A stretch of 64,000 bases of DNA from Parvicella sp964387945 (GTDB lineage: Bacteria > Bacteroidota > Bacteroidia > Flavobacteriales_D > Parvicellaceae): contig CAYLYX010000010.1 in NCBI GenBank assembly GCA_964387945.1, forward strand, positions 54,759 through 118,758. Reading direction: 5' to 3'. The position numbers and the translations under genes were made by a program. This document shows positions 35,409 through 44,132 of the stretch, piece by piece (positions within the stretch are counted from its first letter, which is position 1; each line of letters opens with the position of its first letter). The notes under the pieces are model-generated. The model was given only the letters and a program-made list of their open reading frames with translations, was not told where the DNA came from and did not search any database.

Positions 35409-38400
35409 ATGATGCAACTCCTTAGGAGAATAGAATTAGGTATAGCATGTTTGCTATTGATTCCCTTGGTGAACTTTTCACAGAGCTCTTGGGTGGTTGA
35501 AAGAAACTTTTCTTTTCAGCCGGTAAGTGTGGAGACGGGAGAAGGAACTAAAGTGGTTGGTTTTGCTCCTGAAAAAGGAAGTTGGGATGCAGCAATCAGA
35601 CTGCCATGCGTCAGCTTAACTTTTCCGTTGAAAACATCTGATTTTTCATATCAAATCATAGAAAAAGATGTTGTTCCGCTAACACCAGAAGAACAGCGAT
35701 ATGTTGCTGGTTCTGAAAAAGCATTTTATGAATTAGAATCGCATTCAGTTGCTCGGATGCCTAGTGCTACTAAAGGGGTCATCAGCCTAATTCCATTGGA
35801 GTGGAATGAACTGACCGAGACTTGGGAGAAGATAACACGCATAAAAGTGGAGATTATATCAAAGTCCGTGTCCTCTTTGAGAAAGAAGAGTTTTGCGACT
35901 TCCTCAGTTTTGTCGAGTGGTTCAGGAGATTGGTACAAAATAGGGATTACACAAGATGGACTGCACAAAATTGAGTACACCTACCTTCAGGAAATTGGAG
36001 TAGACATGGCAGGTCTTAATTCTGATGATATTAATGTTTTTGGTAATGGACAAGGGATGTTAAGTCCAGTAAATAGTGATCCAAGAATAGACGATATTCA
36101 GCGCAATGATATTTTTGTCTCAGATGGAGGAGATGGAACATTTGATCTCGGTGATTATTTGGTTTTTTATGGAAAAGGACCGCATGAGACTTTTTTACTG
36201 GGTGGAAAAATAAGACATAACACCAATAACTTCACAGACACGGCCTACTACTTTATCAATATTAATTCGGGAGGAACGGCTGCTAGAGTAAATTCAATAG
36301 CTCAAAGTTCATTGAGCACGACTCATACCACCTCAAAGTTTGACGATTTTGTGTTTCTCGAAGACGATGACCGAAATTTGGCGAAGTCTGGCCAGGAATG
36401 GCTGGGAGATTTATTTGATGTACAACTTAACAACACCTACTCGTTTAGTGTAGCCAATTTATCAAGTTCAGATTCGCTTGATTTGGGGATTCGAATTGGA
36501 ATTAGTACGCCTTCCTCGCAGAATGATGCTAAGTTCATTGCTAATTTTAACGGTAAACAATTGATGTTAGAACCTTCAGGAGGTTCAGGACAAGGAAGCA
36601 CTAACGATAAGGCTCGATTACACTACGGCTCGATGAAACAAGTTCAGGGGTCTGGAAGTATTGATGTGAGTCTCACGTTTGATAAAGACGGTATGGCCTC
36701 AGCGAGAGGTTATCTCGATTTTATTGAAGTGAATTGTGTACGAAATTTGGTGATGGACGGAAGCCAAATGGAGTTTTATCATTTATCTTCTGTAGGAGTT
36801 GGAAATGTTACAGAGTACTTCCTGTCAAATGCTGGTGATGTCAGCTATATTTGGGAGGTAACAGATCCAATTCATCCCAAGAATATCATTTTTTCTGCGG
36901 GAAATTCGATTGCAATAAAAATGAACTCAGATTCCCTCAGAAGGTTTGTTGCATTTACGGATAACCAATATCTAACTCCAACTTATTTTGGAGAGGTGGA
37001 ACATCAAAACTTACATGGTTTAGCTTTTGCTGACATTATTATGATTACAGCTCCTGAGTTTATACCCGCTGCACAGCGATTGGCGGCTCATCACCAATCA
37101 CAAGGGTTGTCAAGTCATATTGTAACACAACAACAAATTTTTAATGAATTTTCTTCGGGAATGCGGGACCCAGTAGCCATACGTCATTTCTTGAAAATGT
37201 TTTACGACCGAGCAGCTGGAGATCCTGCTCAAACTCCTAGGTTCTGCACCATTATAGGTGACTGTAGCTATGATTATCGAAACCGTTTGAGTAGTAACAG
37301 TGATTTCGTAATTACGTATGAATCTACTGAATCCATGTCTTCGGCAACGTATTCAACAGATGATTTTTATGTGATTTTAGATGATTCAGAAATCATGAGA
37401 GGCACCGACCTCATGGATATGGCGGTGGGTAGAATTCCAGTTAGGACACTAGAGGAAGCCAATGATGTGGTCGATAAGATCATCGCATATTCTACCGTTT
37501 CGGAAGCTACGGCAGACTGTAACAACTGTAATGAAAATGGAGCGGGAGTCTTTGGTGACTGGCGTAATACGGTAGTTATGGTGAGCGATGATGCGGATAA
37601 TAATGCCTATTTCAATGATGTCGAAAACATGGATGACATACTTTCTGGAACTCATCCTGAGTTAAACATCACAAAAATTCATTCTGATGCTTACTCCGAA
37701 ACTGTTACACCTGGAGGAGAAAGAAATCCAGATGCTACAGAAGCAATTAAGACGAATGTGCAAAGAGGAGCGCTACTCGTTAACTATATCGGACATGGAG
37801 GAGAGCTCGGCTGGGCACACGAAGAAATTCTGAACGTACCTACGATTCAAGGTTGGACCAACACACCCAATTTACCGGTATTTATGACTGCAACCTGCGA
37901 ATTTAGTCGCTACGATGATCACGACCGTGTTTCGGCTGGTGAATATGTGGTACTCAATGGCTCAGGGGGTGGGATAGGTCTCTTTACAACAACTCGTTTG
38001 GTGTTCACTACTTCCAATCGTCAATTAGCAGGTGTTTTTTACGATACAGTTGCAGATAAAGTGAATGAACTGCCGCAGTACATCGGAGATATCTATAAAG
38101 GAAGTAAAAATAAGTTTGCCATCAATTTCGGAAGTACGGAAGCACGGAAGTTTACGTATTTAGGAGATCCTGCAGTCCGTTTTGCGTTGCCGCAACATTA
38201 TGTGGTGCTCGATTCTATTAATGGGGTTGCGATCAGTAGTTTTAACGATACGTTGAAGGCGTTGAGTAAAGTTGTGATTTCAGGTCATGTAGAAGATGGT
38301 CAAGGAAATGTTTTGACGGACTTTGATGGATTTGTTTATCCCAAGGTTTACGATAAGATTTCTGAGTTGACAACCTTGGGCAATAGTTCAGGGTCTTTTC

Positions 38401-39272
38401 CAGCCGACTTTGAGATGTGGAAAAATGTTATTTACAAAGGAAAAGCAAGTGTAAGCGGAGGTTATTACAGTTCTACCTTTATTGTTCCGCAAGATATATC
38501 GTATACTTACGGACAAGGACGATTTAGCCTGTATGCAGAAGATGGCTCAGAAGATGGAAAGGGTTATGATGAATCCGCGATTGTAGGAGGAATTAATACC
38601 AATGCACCTTCCGATAATGAAGGACCAGCAGTTGAACTATTCTTGAACAATGAAAACTTTGTTAATGGAGGAATTACCGATGCTACTCCTGTTTTGTTGG
38701 CTAAAGTTTTTGATGAAAATGGGGTGAATATGGTCGGAAATGGTATTGGACACAACATTGAATTTTGGATTGATGATGCATCAGAATCAGTTGTTCTAAA
38801 CGACTATTACGAAGCAGATGTAGACACCTATCAAAGTGGGCAGGTGAGGTTTCAGCTTAATGAATTGACAGCAGGTCAGCACACCATTAAGTTTAAGGTG
38901 TGGGATGTGTACAATAACAGTTCTGAGCAAACCATTGATTTTACCGTTGTGGAAGAAGAGGAAGTAGCAATCAATCATTTACTTAACTATCCTAACCCTT
39001 TTACCACGCACACGGAGTTTAGTTTTGAACACAATCAAATCTGTGATTATTTAGATGTTCAAATCCAAATTTTCACCATATCTGGTAAGTTGGTAAAATC
39101 AATTAGAGAGCGGGTGCTGTCGGACGGTTTTAGAGTCGGAGGAATCACTTGGAATGGCAGGGATGAGTTCGGAGAAAAAATCGGCATAGGTACCTATGTG
39201 TACAAGGTTACAGTTCAAAACGAAGCAGGAGAACAGACAGAGAAATATGAAAAACTGTTCATTCTGAACTAA
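35409..39272 (+). CDS. porU: T9SS sortase PorU
   Basis: A 1287-residue C25-type (gingipain-like) peptidase. Signal peptide at the N-terminus, then an Ig-like prodomain region; the caspase-like catalytic domain carries LLVNYIGHGGELGW (His 796) and VFMTATCEFSRYDD (Cys 830), the His-Cys dyad of the family. Near the end, LLNYPNPFTTHTEFSF opens a C-terminal domain like a type A CTD (closing EKYEKLFILN), which PorU itself keeps. PorU sits on the cell surface with PorV, cuts the CTD off T9SS cargo and can link cargo to lipopolysaccharide. porV follows 76 bases later. Length is typical for Bacteroidetes PorU. Both catalytic residues are present. Confidence 0.96.
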   Translation: MMQLLRRIELGIACLLLIPLVNFSQSSWVVERNFSFQPVSVETGEGTKVVGFAPEKGSWDAAIRLPCVSLTFPLKTSDFSYQIIEKDVVPLTPEEQRYVAGSEKAFYELESHSVARMPSATKGVISLIPLEWNELTETWEKITRIKVEIISKSVSSLRKKSFATSSVLSSGSGDWYKIGITQDGLHKIEYTYLQEIGVDMAGLNSDDINVFGNGQGMLSPVNSDPRIDDIQRNDIFVSDGGDGTFDLGDYLVFYGKGPHETFLLGGKIRHNTNNFTDTAYYFININSGGTAARVNSIAQSSLSTTHTTSKFDDFVFLEDDDRNLAKSGQEWLGDLFDVQLNNTYSFSVANLSSSDSLDLGIRIGISTPSSQNDAKFIANFNGKQLMLEPSGGSGQGSTNDKARLHYGSMKQVQGSGSIDVSLTFDKDGMASARGYLDFIEVNCVRNLVMDGSQMEFYHLSSVGVGNVTEYFLSNAGDVSYIWEVTDPIHPKNIIFSAGNSIAIKMNSDSLRRFVAFTDNQYLTPTYFGEVEHQNLHGLAFADIIMITAPEFIPAAQRLAAHHQSQGLSSHIVTQQQIFNEFSSGMRDPVAIRHFLKMFYDRAAGDPAQTPRFCTIIGDCSYDYRNRLSSNSDFVITYESTESMSSATYSTDDFYVILDDSEIMRGTDLMDMAVGRIPVRTLEEANDVVDKIIAYSTVSEATADCNNCNENGAGVFGDWRNTVVMVSDDADNNAYFNDVENMDDILSGTHPELNITKIHSDAYSETVTPGGERNPDATEAIKTNVQRGALLVNYIGHGGELGWAHEEILNVPTIQGWTNTPNLPVFMTATCEFSRYDDHDRVSAGEYVVLNGSGGGIGLFTTTRLVFTTSNRQLAGVFYDTVADKVNELPQYIGDIYKGSKNKFAINFGSTEARKFTYLGDPAVRFALPQHYVVLDSINGVAISSFNDTLKALSKVVISGHVEDGQGNVLTDFDGFVYPKVYDKISELTTLGNSSGSFPADFEMWKNVIYKGKASVSGGYYSSTFIVPQDISYTYGQGRFSLYAEDGSEDGKGYDESAIVGGINTNAPSDNEGPAVELFLNNENFVNGGITDATPVLLAKVFDENGVNMVGNGIGHNIEFWIDDASESVVLNDYYEADVDTYQSGQVRFQLNELTAGQHTIKFKVWDVYNNSSEQTIDFTVVEEEEVAINHLLNYPNPFTTHTEFSFEHNQICDYLDVQIQIFTISGKLVKSIRERVLSDGFRVGGITWNGRDEFGEKIGIGTYVYKVTVQNEAGEQTEKYEKLFILN

Positions 39273-39312
39273 CTTTTTGCACTTGCTCAACAATAAAAGT
39301 CTCTGCTTTGCG

Positions 39313-39320
39313 TATATTTG
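39313..39320 (+). promoter_or_regulatory. -7 box upstream of porV
   Basis: TATATTTG between the porU stop and the porV ATG at 39349 (28 bases). porV may be transcribed from here as well as from porU. Confidence 0.35.
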
Positions 39321-39348
39321 TAGACTTGTATTATTCAATAGAAGAAGA

Positions 39349-40647
39349 ATGAATTTTAGAAAAAGTTTAAAAATAGGGGTGCTAGCGGTTTCAGCGATGG
39401 GGTTGTCGAACCTTTCTTACGGACAGATTTCTACGGGGAATTTAACCGGTGAATCAGGACAACAAATCAACACGATTACCACAGCTGTACCATTTTTATT
39501 AATTGCTCCAGACTCACGATCATCTGCGATGGGAGACGCTGGTGTTGCACTATCTCCAGATGCTAACGCAACCCATTGGAATGCTGCGAAGTTGTCTTTT
39601 ATCGATGATAAAGATGATTTTGGCGTTTCCGTTTCGTATTCCCCTTGGCTGAGACAATTGGTAAATGACATCAACTTGGCGTATTTGTCAGGATATAAAA
39701 AGATCGACAGAAACTCAGCAATTGGAGTCTCAATGCGCTATTTCTCTTTGGGTAACATTACGTTTACCGATATTACAGGAAATACAATCCGTGATTTTAA
39801 GCCAAATGAGTTTGCATTTGATGTAGCTTATAGCCGAAAGCTAAGTGAGAACTTTGGTACGGCTGTAGCACTTAGATACGTTAATTCCAACCTTACCGGT
39901 GGTATTTCTACCACAGGAGGACAAACACAAGCGGGGCGTTCGGTAGCTGCAGACATCTCGTTGTTTTACGAAGGGAATGAATTTGAAATGGGAGAGATTC
40001 CGTCCAACGTTAACTTTGGATTGAATGTTTCCAATATTGGTGCAAAAATGGCTTATACCGATAATGCAGATAAAGATTTTATTCCAACTAATTTGAGAAT
40101 AGGTACTGCATTAAACATGGAAATTGATGAATATAATAAGTTAACGTTTGCATTGGATGCAAATAAATTGCTTGTTCCCACGCAGCCCATTTATCAGCTA
40201 CAGGGAGGTCAAGTAGTGACAGATGGAGACGGTAACCCGATTATTTTTAGTGGAAAAGATCCTAATGTGGGTACAGCGGCTGGAATGTTTCAGTCGTTTG
40301 TAGATGCCCCTGGAGTTGTGATTTATGAAGGAGATTCAACAAGCACAGGTGTCGAATCAGGTTCTAAATTCAAAGAGGAATTGAATGAAATTAACCTTTC
40401 GGTAGGTGCGGAATATTGGTATAGTGACATTTTTGCGGTGAGAGCTGGTTACTTCCACGAGCACTGGTCAAAAGGAAATAGAAGATTTATCTCTCTAGGT
40501 GCTGGAGTGAAGTACCAAGCACTTCAATTGGATTTGAGCTATTTGCTTTCACTTACACAGAATAGTCCGATTGCTAATACGGTTAGATTTACACTTAAAT
40601 TTGCTTTCGGAAAAACCGGTGGATCAGTTGAAACGGATGCTGGCTAG
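39349..40647 (+). CDS. porV: T9SS outer-membrane shuttle protein PorV (LptO)
   Basis: A 432-residue beta-barrel of the FadL-like PorV family. I start at the ATG at 39349, which opens a signal peptide (NFRKSLKIGVLAVSAMG ... YGQ); upstream codons in the frame lie within the porU-porV gap and the -7 box. The mature start (ITTAVPFLLIAPDSRSSAMGDAGVAL, key motif APDSRSSAMGD) and the ATHWNAAKLSF segment are diagnostic. PorV collects folded cargo from the SprA channel by its CTD and hands it to PorU. A strong terminator follows 22 bases after the stop. Confidence 0.95.
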   Translation: MNFRKSLKIGVLAVSAMGLSNLSYGQISTGNLTGESGQQINTITTAVPFLLIAPDSRSSAMGDAGVALSPDANATHWNAAKLSFIDDKDDFGVSVSYSPWLRQLVNDINLAYLSGYKKIDRNSAIGVSMRYFSLGNITFTDITGNTIRDFKPNEFAFDVAYSRKLSENFGTAVALRYVNSNLTGGISTTGGQTQAGRSVAADISLFYEGNEFEMGEIPSNVNFGLNVSNIGAKMAYTDNADKDFIPTNLRIGTALNMEIDEYNKLTFALDANKLLVPTQPIYQLQGGQVVTDGDGNPIIFSGKDPNVGTAAGMFQSFVDAPGVVIYEGDSTSTGVESGSKFKEELNEINLSVGAEYWYSDIFAVRAGYFHEHWSKGNRRFISLGAGVKYQALQLDLSYLLSLTQNSPIANTVRFTLKFAFGKTGGSVETDAG

Positions 40648-40669
40648 GTAATAAATTTAAAAGACTTGG

Positions 40670-40700
40670 AATGCCGTTCATTACGAACGGCATTTTTTTT
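40670..40700 (+). terminator. Rho-independent terminator of porV
   Basis: Perfect 10-bp stem (AATGCCGTTC / GAACGGCATT) with loop ATTAC, followed by six further T. Confidence 0.93.
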
Positions 40701-40703
40701 GCA

Positions 40704-40711
40704 TATCTTTG
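40704..40711 (+). promoter_or_regulatory. -7 box of the lipoprotein gene at 40727
   Basis: TATCTTTG, 15 bases before the ATG and immediately after the porV terminator T-run. Confidence 0.4.
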
Positions 40712-40726
40712 TATAAAATTTTGATT

Positions 40727-41560
40727 ATGAGAGTATTTATTGTTGCAATATTAGCTTTATCAGTGGTTTTCTCAACTTCGTGTAGAAAAAGAAGGGATAA
40801 CCGATCGACCACAACTAGCCAAGATCAGGCTGCTGCAGAAGCGGCATTTGACGATGTTTTTAGGGTAACAGAATCGGCCATTAAGGATAATGACTTAGAA
40901 AAAAGTGGAGCCGCGTTTGCCTCAATTTATGGAAATTGTGCAACGGTTTCGATTAACCCCCCTTTGCCAGATACTACTTTTCCAAAGACCATTACCATTG
41001 ATTTCGGAACAACGAATTGCGAGGATTCTTATGGTGTAAACCGAAGAGGAGTAATTACAGCTGTGGTTACAGGGAAATATAGAGATGAGGGAACGAGCAT
41101 AACCATTACACCTCAGAATTTTTATCTCAATGATAATAAGATTGAAGGAACTAAAACCGTTGAGAATATAGGGAAGAATGGAGCAAATAATACCGAGTTT
41201 ACCGTAGAGATTGCTAACGCTACAATTACCTATGCCGATGGTGACGTTACAACCTATGAAAGTTCGAGAGTTCGAGAGTGGGTGATAGGAGAATCTACAG
41301 ATGGTTTGCTGGGTATTCTTGACGATGAGTACGATATCACAGGAACGGCCTCTGGAGTAGACAGAAACGGTAGAGCCTATGATATGACCATTACCAGCCC
41401 GCTAAGAGTTGCGGTACTGTGCAGATGGGTAAAACAAGGAACGGTTGAAGTACAACCAGAAGACCTTTACATGAGAACGGTAGATTTCGGAAATGGAGAT
41501 TGTGATGCTACTGTAACAGTGGAAATCAATGGCAATACGTATACGTTCATTATGAACTAA
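40727..41560 (+). CDS. Lipoprotein of unknown function
   Basis: A 277-residue lipoprotein from the ATG at 40727 (signal MRVFIVAILALSVVFSTSC, lipobox STSC with Cys 19). The linker after the Cys is Arg/Lys and then Ser/Thr rich; the mature part is predicted mostly beta strand, with pairs of similar segments (VITAVVTGKYRDEGTSI, ISPLRV-like strands) and four or five cysteines. It resembles many uncharacterised Bacteroidetes lipoproteins, but I cannot name a family. It stands alone, with its own -7 box and a terminator after it. Confidence 0.8.
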   Translation: MRVFIVAILALSVVFSTSCRKRRDNRSTTTSQDQAAAEAAFDDVFRVTESAIKDNDLEKSGAAFASIYGNCATVSINPPLPDTTFPKTITIDFGTTNCEDSYGVNRRGVITAVVTGKYRDEGTSITITPQNFYLNDNKIEGTKTVENIGKNGANNTEFTVEIANATITYADGDVTTYESSRVREWVIGESTDGLLGILDDEYDITGTASGVDRNGRAYDMTITSPLRVAVLCRWVKQGTVEVQPEDLYMRTVDFGNGDCDATVTVEINGNTYTFIMN

Positions 41561-41581
41561 CTTAACGAATGAGATAATCTT

Positions 41582-41617
41582 GAAACCGTATGCTTAGCCG
41601 TGTACGGTTTCTTTTTT
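41582..41617 (+). terminator. Rho-independent terminator overlapping the 3' end of miaE
   Basis: Stem GAAACCGTA / TACGGTTTC with a 12-base loop and six T on the plus strand terminates the lipoprotein gene. The last bases of the convergent miaE gene (stop at 41594-41596) lie within the loop and right arm. Confidence 0.85.
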
Positions 41618-42175
41618 GCCATATTTTTGGATGATCTGGTCTTCCTGATCCAACCATTCTTTCCATCTTTTGTCAACATCTACATCGGTGCCGTATTGTC
41701 TGGCAAAATTGAGAAAAGTAGTGTAGTGATTGGCTTCGCTTTCCATTAATTCACGATAAAATTTGGCAAGTTCTTCGTCATCAATGTTTTCTGAGAGCGT
41801 TTTGAAGCGTTCACAACTTCGGGCTTCAACCATAGCTGCAAAAAGTAAGCGTTCTGTCAACGCTTGTGTTCGACTGCCGTCTTTTTTCATGAACTGATAC
41901 AGTTCGTTTACATAATTGTCTTTTTCTTCCATCAGTAGCTTTAAACCTCGCTCTCTGATAATTTTGACAACCATTTCAAAATGCTGCATCTCTTCAATAG
42001 CAATAGCAGCAATGGAATCTACAAACGCTGGTAAAACAGAATTGTAGGTTAGCAATGCAATGGCATTAGAAGCAGCTTTTTTCTCGCACCACGCATGATC
42101 AGATAAAACAGCCTCCAGATTGTTTTCTATGAGATTAACCCATCGAGGGTCTGTTCTAAGTTTGAGTCCAAGCAT
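41594..42175 (-). CDS. miaE: tRNA 2-methylthio-N6-isopentenyl adenosine hydroxylase
   Basis: A 193-residue ferritin-like diiron enzyme that hydroxylates the isopentenyl group of ms2i6A at position 37 of certain tRNAs, using oxygen. Four-helix-bundle iron ligands are visible: IEEMQHFEMV (Glu and His), VEARSCERF, and ESEANHYTTF (Glu and His); the first ligand Glu lies earlier. I start at the ATG at 42175 (MLGLKLRTDP); the frame stays open upstream to 42289, but that would cover the divergent promoter region and the start of the next gene. A -7 box is 17 bases upstream. Length is usual for the short Bacteroidetes form. Confidence 0.92.
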   Translation of the reverse strand: MLGLKLRTDPRWVNLIENNLEAVLSDHAWCEKKAASNAIALLTYNSVLPAFVDSIAAIAIEEMQHFEMVVKIIRERGLKLLMEEKDNYVNELYQFMKKDGSRTQALTERLLFAAMVEARSCERFKTLSENIDDEELAKFYRELMESEANHYTTFLNFARQYGTDVDVDKRWKEWLDQEDQIIQKYGKKETVHG

Positions 42176-42192
42176 GTTGAAGAAGTTTAGGC

Positions 42193-42200
42193 CAAAGATA
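42193..42200 (-). promoter_or_regulatory. -7 box of miaE
   Basis: Minus-strand TATCTTTG, 17 bases before the miaE ATG at 42175. Confidence 0.5.
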
Positions 42201-42249
42201 AGGAATACCGAAGTCGGGCGTAATAATTTTATGTTGTTTCCTTGTATAT

Positions 42250-43581
42250 TTGTATGCTGTGGAGTTCGCAATTGTAGATATTGAAACAACGGGAAGTCAC
42301 TTCGGACCAGATTGTATTACCGAAATTGGGGTCGTGATAACGGACGGAGAAAAGGAGATTCATCGGTACGAAACCTTGGTGAATCCGCAGGCAAGAATAC
42401 CTCGTTTCATCACTCATCTTACCGGTATTACAGAAGAAATGGTATCGGATGCACCAGTTTTTGAAGATATCGCTTCCGAAGTATTCGAACTTCTGGAAGG
42501 AAGAATATTTGTGGCGCACAATGTTAATTTCGACTATAAAATTGTGAAAGGACACTTGGAGCGAAGTGGTTATGCTATTCCAAGTAAACGATTATGTACC
42601 GTACGGATGAGTCGAAAACTGCTGCCCGGATACCCTTCTTATAGCCTGGGAAAACTCTCGGCTAGCTTAGGTTTGGCACATCAAAATGCACACAGGGCGA
42701 TGGGAGATGCTGAGGTGACAGCTGAACTATTTCATTTACTATTCCAAAAAAATACGGGAGAAATTGAACAAGCCTTGAAGGCTAATTCAAAGGAGGCGAC
42801 CTTGCCCGCTAATCTTCCCAAAGAGAATTACGAAAAGCTACCCGATCAACCCGGAGTGTATTATTTTCACGATGCCAAAGGGAAAATCATTTACATCGGG
42901 AAAGCCAAAAACCTAAAAAAACGGGTGACAACGCATTTCACGGGGAAGAATGGACTAAAAAAGCGAGGGTTTTTAGAAAGTATTTTTGACGTATCGTATG
43001 AATTGACAGGTAATGAAGTGATTGCAAGTTTGTTGGAAGAAGCAGAGATTAAGCATTATTGGCCTGCTTTTAACAATGCTCAAAAAGCCCGCATTCAGAA
43101 ATATGGTGTTTATCACTATCAAGATCAAAACGGACATTCGCGTTTAGGAATCAATAAAATTAATGGACATTACCAAGGAATCATGCAGTTTCCAACGTTA
43201 GCAAAAGCAAGAAATTGGCTTCTGGATAAAATAGAAAGCTATGATTTAATGGCTTCTTATTGTGGGTTGAGTCACTTTGAGTCTAAAGAAGTCACACTCG
43301 ATGAGCACCAGAAAAACTTGAAAAAACTTCTTGGAGAATATCTTGCTTTAGAAGAAACTATTGTATGGAAGGGAAGAGGTAGAGATGCCAATGAGGAAGC
43401 CTTCGTTTTAATGGAAAATGGGGTTTATCGAGGGTTTGGTTTTGTGGATAGATCGCATTCTGTAACAACGGTTACAGAGCTGAAAACCTTTATTATACCT
43501 AAGCATGAGACCCTAATGATCAAGAAGATTCTAGCCTCTTCCAAAATAAACAAACTCAAGCGTGTTCAAATAACGGTATAG
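42250..43581 (+). CDS. DnaQ-like exonuclease fused to a UvrC-type GIY-YIG nuclease domain
   Basis: A 443-residue two-domain nuclease. Residues 1-170 form a DEDDh 3'-5' exonuclease of the DNA polymerase III epsilon type (IVDIETTGSHFG = Exo I, FVAHNVNFDYKIV = Exo II, HRAMGDAEVTAEL = Exo III). Residues about 198-275 are a GIY-YIG domain (PGVYYFHDAKGKIIYIGKAKNLKKR), as in UvrC and Cho. The C-terminal 170 residues are unassigned. The combination suggests a DNA repair nuclease. No ATG is available: the candidates are TTG at 42250 or GTG at 42259; the next ATG would delete the Exo I motif. A TATATTTG box at 42245-42252 overlaps the TTG, so GTG at 42259 may be the real start, on a leaderless message. 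Confidence 0.9.
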   Translation: MYAVEFAIVDIETTGSHFGPDCITEIGVVITDGEKEIHRYETLVNPQARIPRFITHLTGITEEMVSDAPVFEDIASEVFELLEGRIFVAHNVNFDYKIVKGHLERSGYAIPSKRLCTVRMSRKLLPGYPSYSLGKLSASLGLAHQNAHRAMGDAEVTAELFHLLFQKNTGEIEQALKANSKEATLPANLPKENYEKLPDQPGVYYFHDAKGKIIYIGKAKNLKKRVTTHFTGKNGLKKRGFLESIFDVSYELTGNEVIASLLEEAEIKHYWPAFNNAQKARIQKYGVYHYQDQNGHSRLGINKINGHYQGIMQFPTLAKARNWLLDKIESYDLMASYCGLSHFESKEVTLDEHQKNLKKLLGEYLALEETIVWKGRGRDANEEAFVLMENGVYRGFGFVDRSHSVTTVTELKTFIIPKHETLMIKKILASSKINKLKRVQITV

Positions 43582-43584
43582 GTG

Positions 43585-43592
43585 TATTTTTG
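43585..43592 (+). promoter_or_regulatory. -7 box of the rhodanese lipoprotein gene
   Basis: TATTTTTG, 20 bases before the ATG at 43613. Confidence 0.45.
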
Positions 43593-43612
43593 TAATACAA
43601 AATAAGAATACA

Positions 43613-44014
43613 ATGAAAAAAATTGTCGTACTTTTTTTTGCCGCATTTATGATGGTGGGGTGTGCCAATTCTCAAGAGGCAGGTGAGGAAGTTCCTACCG
43701 AAAACTTGATGAATAAACAGCAGCGCGTTTCTAAAGCAACTTTCAAAGCTTTTTTGTCTGAAAACAAATCAGAAGTGCAGCTCGTGGATGTAAGAACACC
43801 AGAAGAGTATCATGCGGGAGCAATAGATGGAGCAGAAAACATGGATTTCTACAGCGCAGATTTTCAGTCAAAACTGGAAACCTTAGATAAGGAGAAACCT
43901 GTAATGATCTACTGTAAGTCAGGAGGTAGAAGCGGTCAAACCCTCGAATTGATGAAAGAAATGGGCTTCTCTACCGTGTTAGAACTTGAAGGAGGATTTA
44001 GCGGATGGGAATAA
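43613..44014 (+). CDS. Rhodanese-domain lipoprotein
   Basis: A 133-residue lipoprotein (signal MKKIVVLFFAAFMMVGC, Cys 17) with one rhodanese domain: VQLVDVRTPEEYHAGAIDGA, then the active-site loop VMIYCKSGGRSGQT with Cys 101, and LEGGFSGW at the end. Rhodaneses carry a persulfide on the loop Cys and transfer sulfur. Here the lipid anchor places it in the periplasm, likely on the outer or inner membrane. The loop (CKSGGRS) is intact, so it can be active. It stands between two genes with their own -7 boxes. Confidence 0.93.
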   Translation: MKKIVVLFFAAFMMVGCANSQEAGEEVPTENLMNKQQRVSKATFKAFLSENKSEVQLVDVRTPEEYHAGAIDGAENMDFYSADFQSKLETLDKEKPVMIYCKSGGRSGQTLELMKEMGFSTVLELEGGFSGWE

Positions 44015-44104
44015 TCGTGCTACCGTTGCTTCATTAATTCAGACCACTCATACATTTAACAGTTTCTCACCTCCCTAAAATGAGATCGTTTCCAGCGGAA
44101 ATGT

Positions 44105-44112
44105 TATTTTTG
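44105..44112 (+). promoter_or_regulatory. -7 box of the TonB-dependent receptor gene
   Basis: TATTTTTG, 20 bases before the GTG start at 44133; the spacing supports that GTG as the true start. Confidence 0.5.
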
Positions 44113-44132
44113 TTGTTTAAAACCAAGAAACA

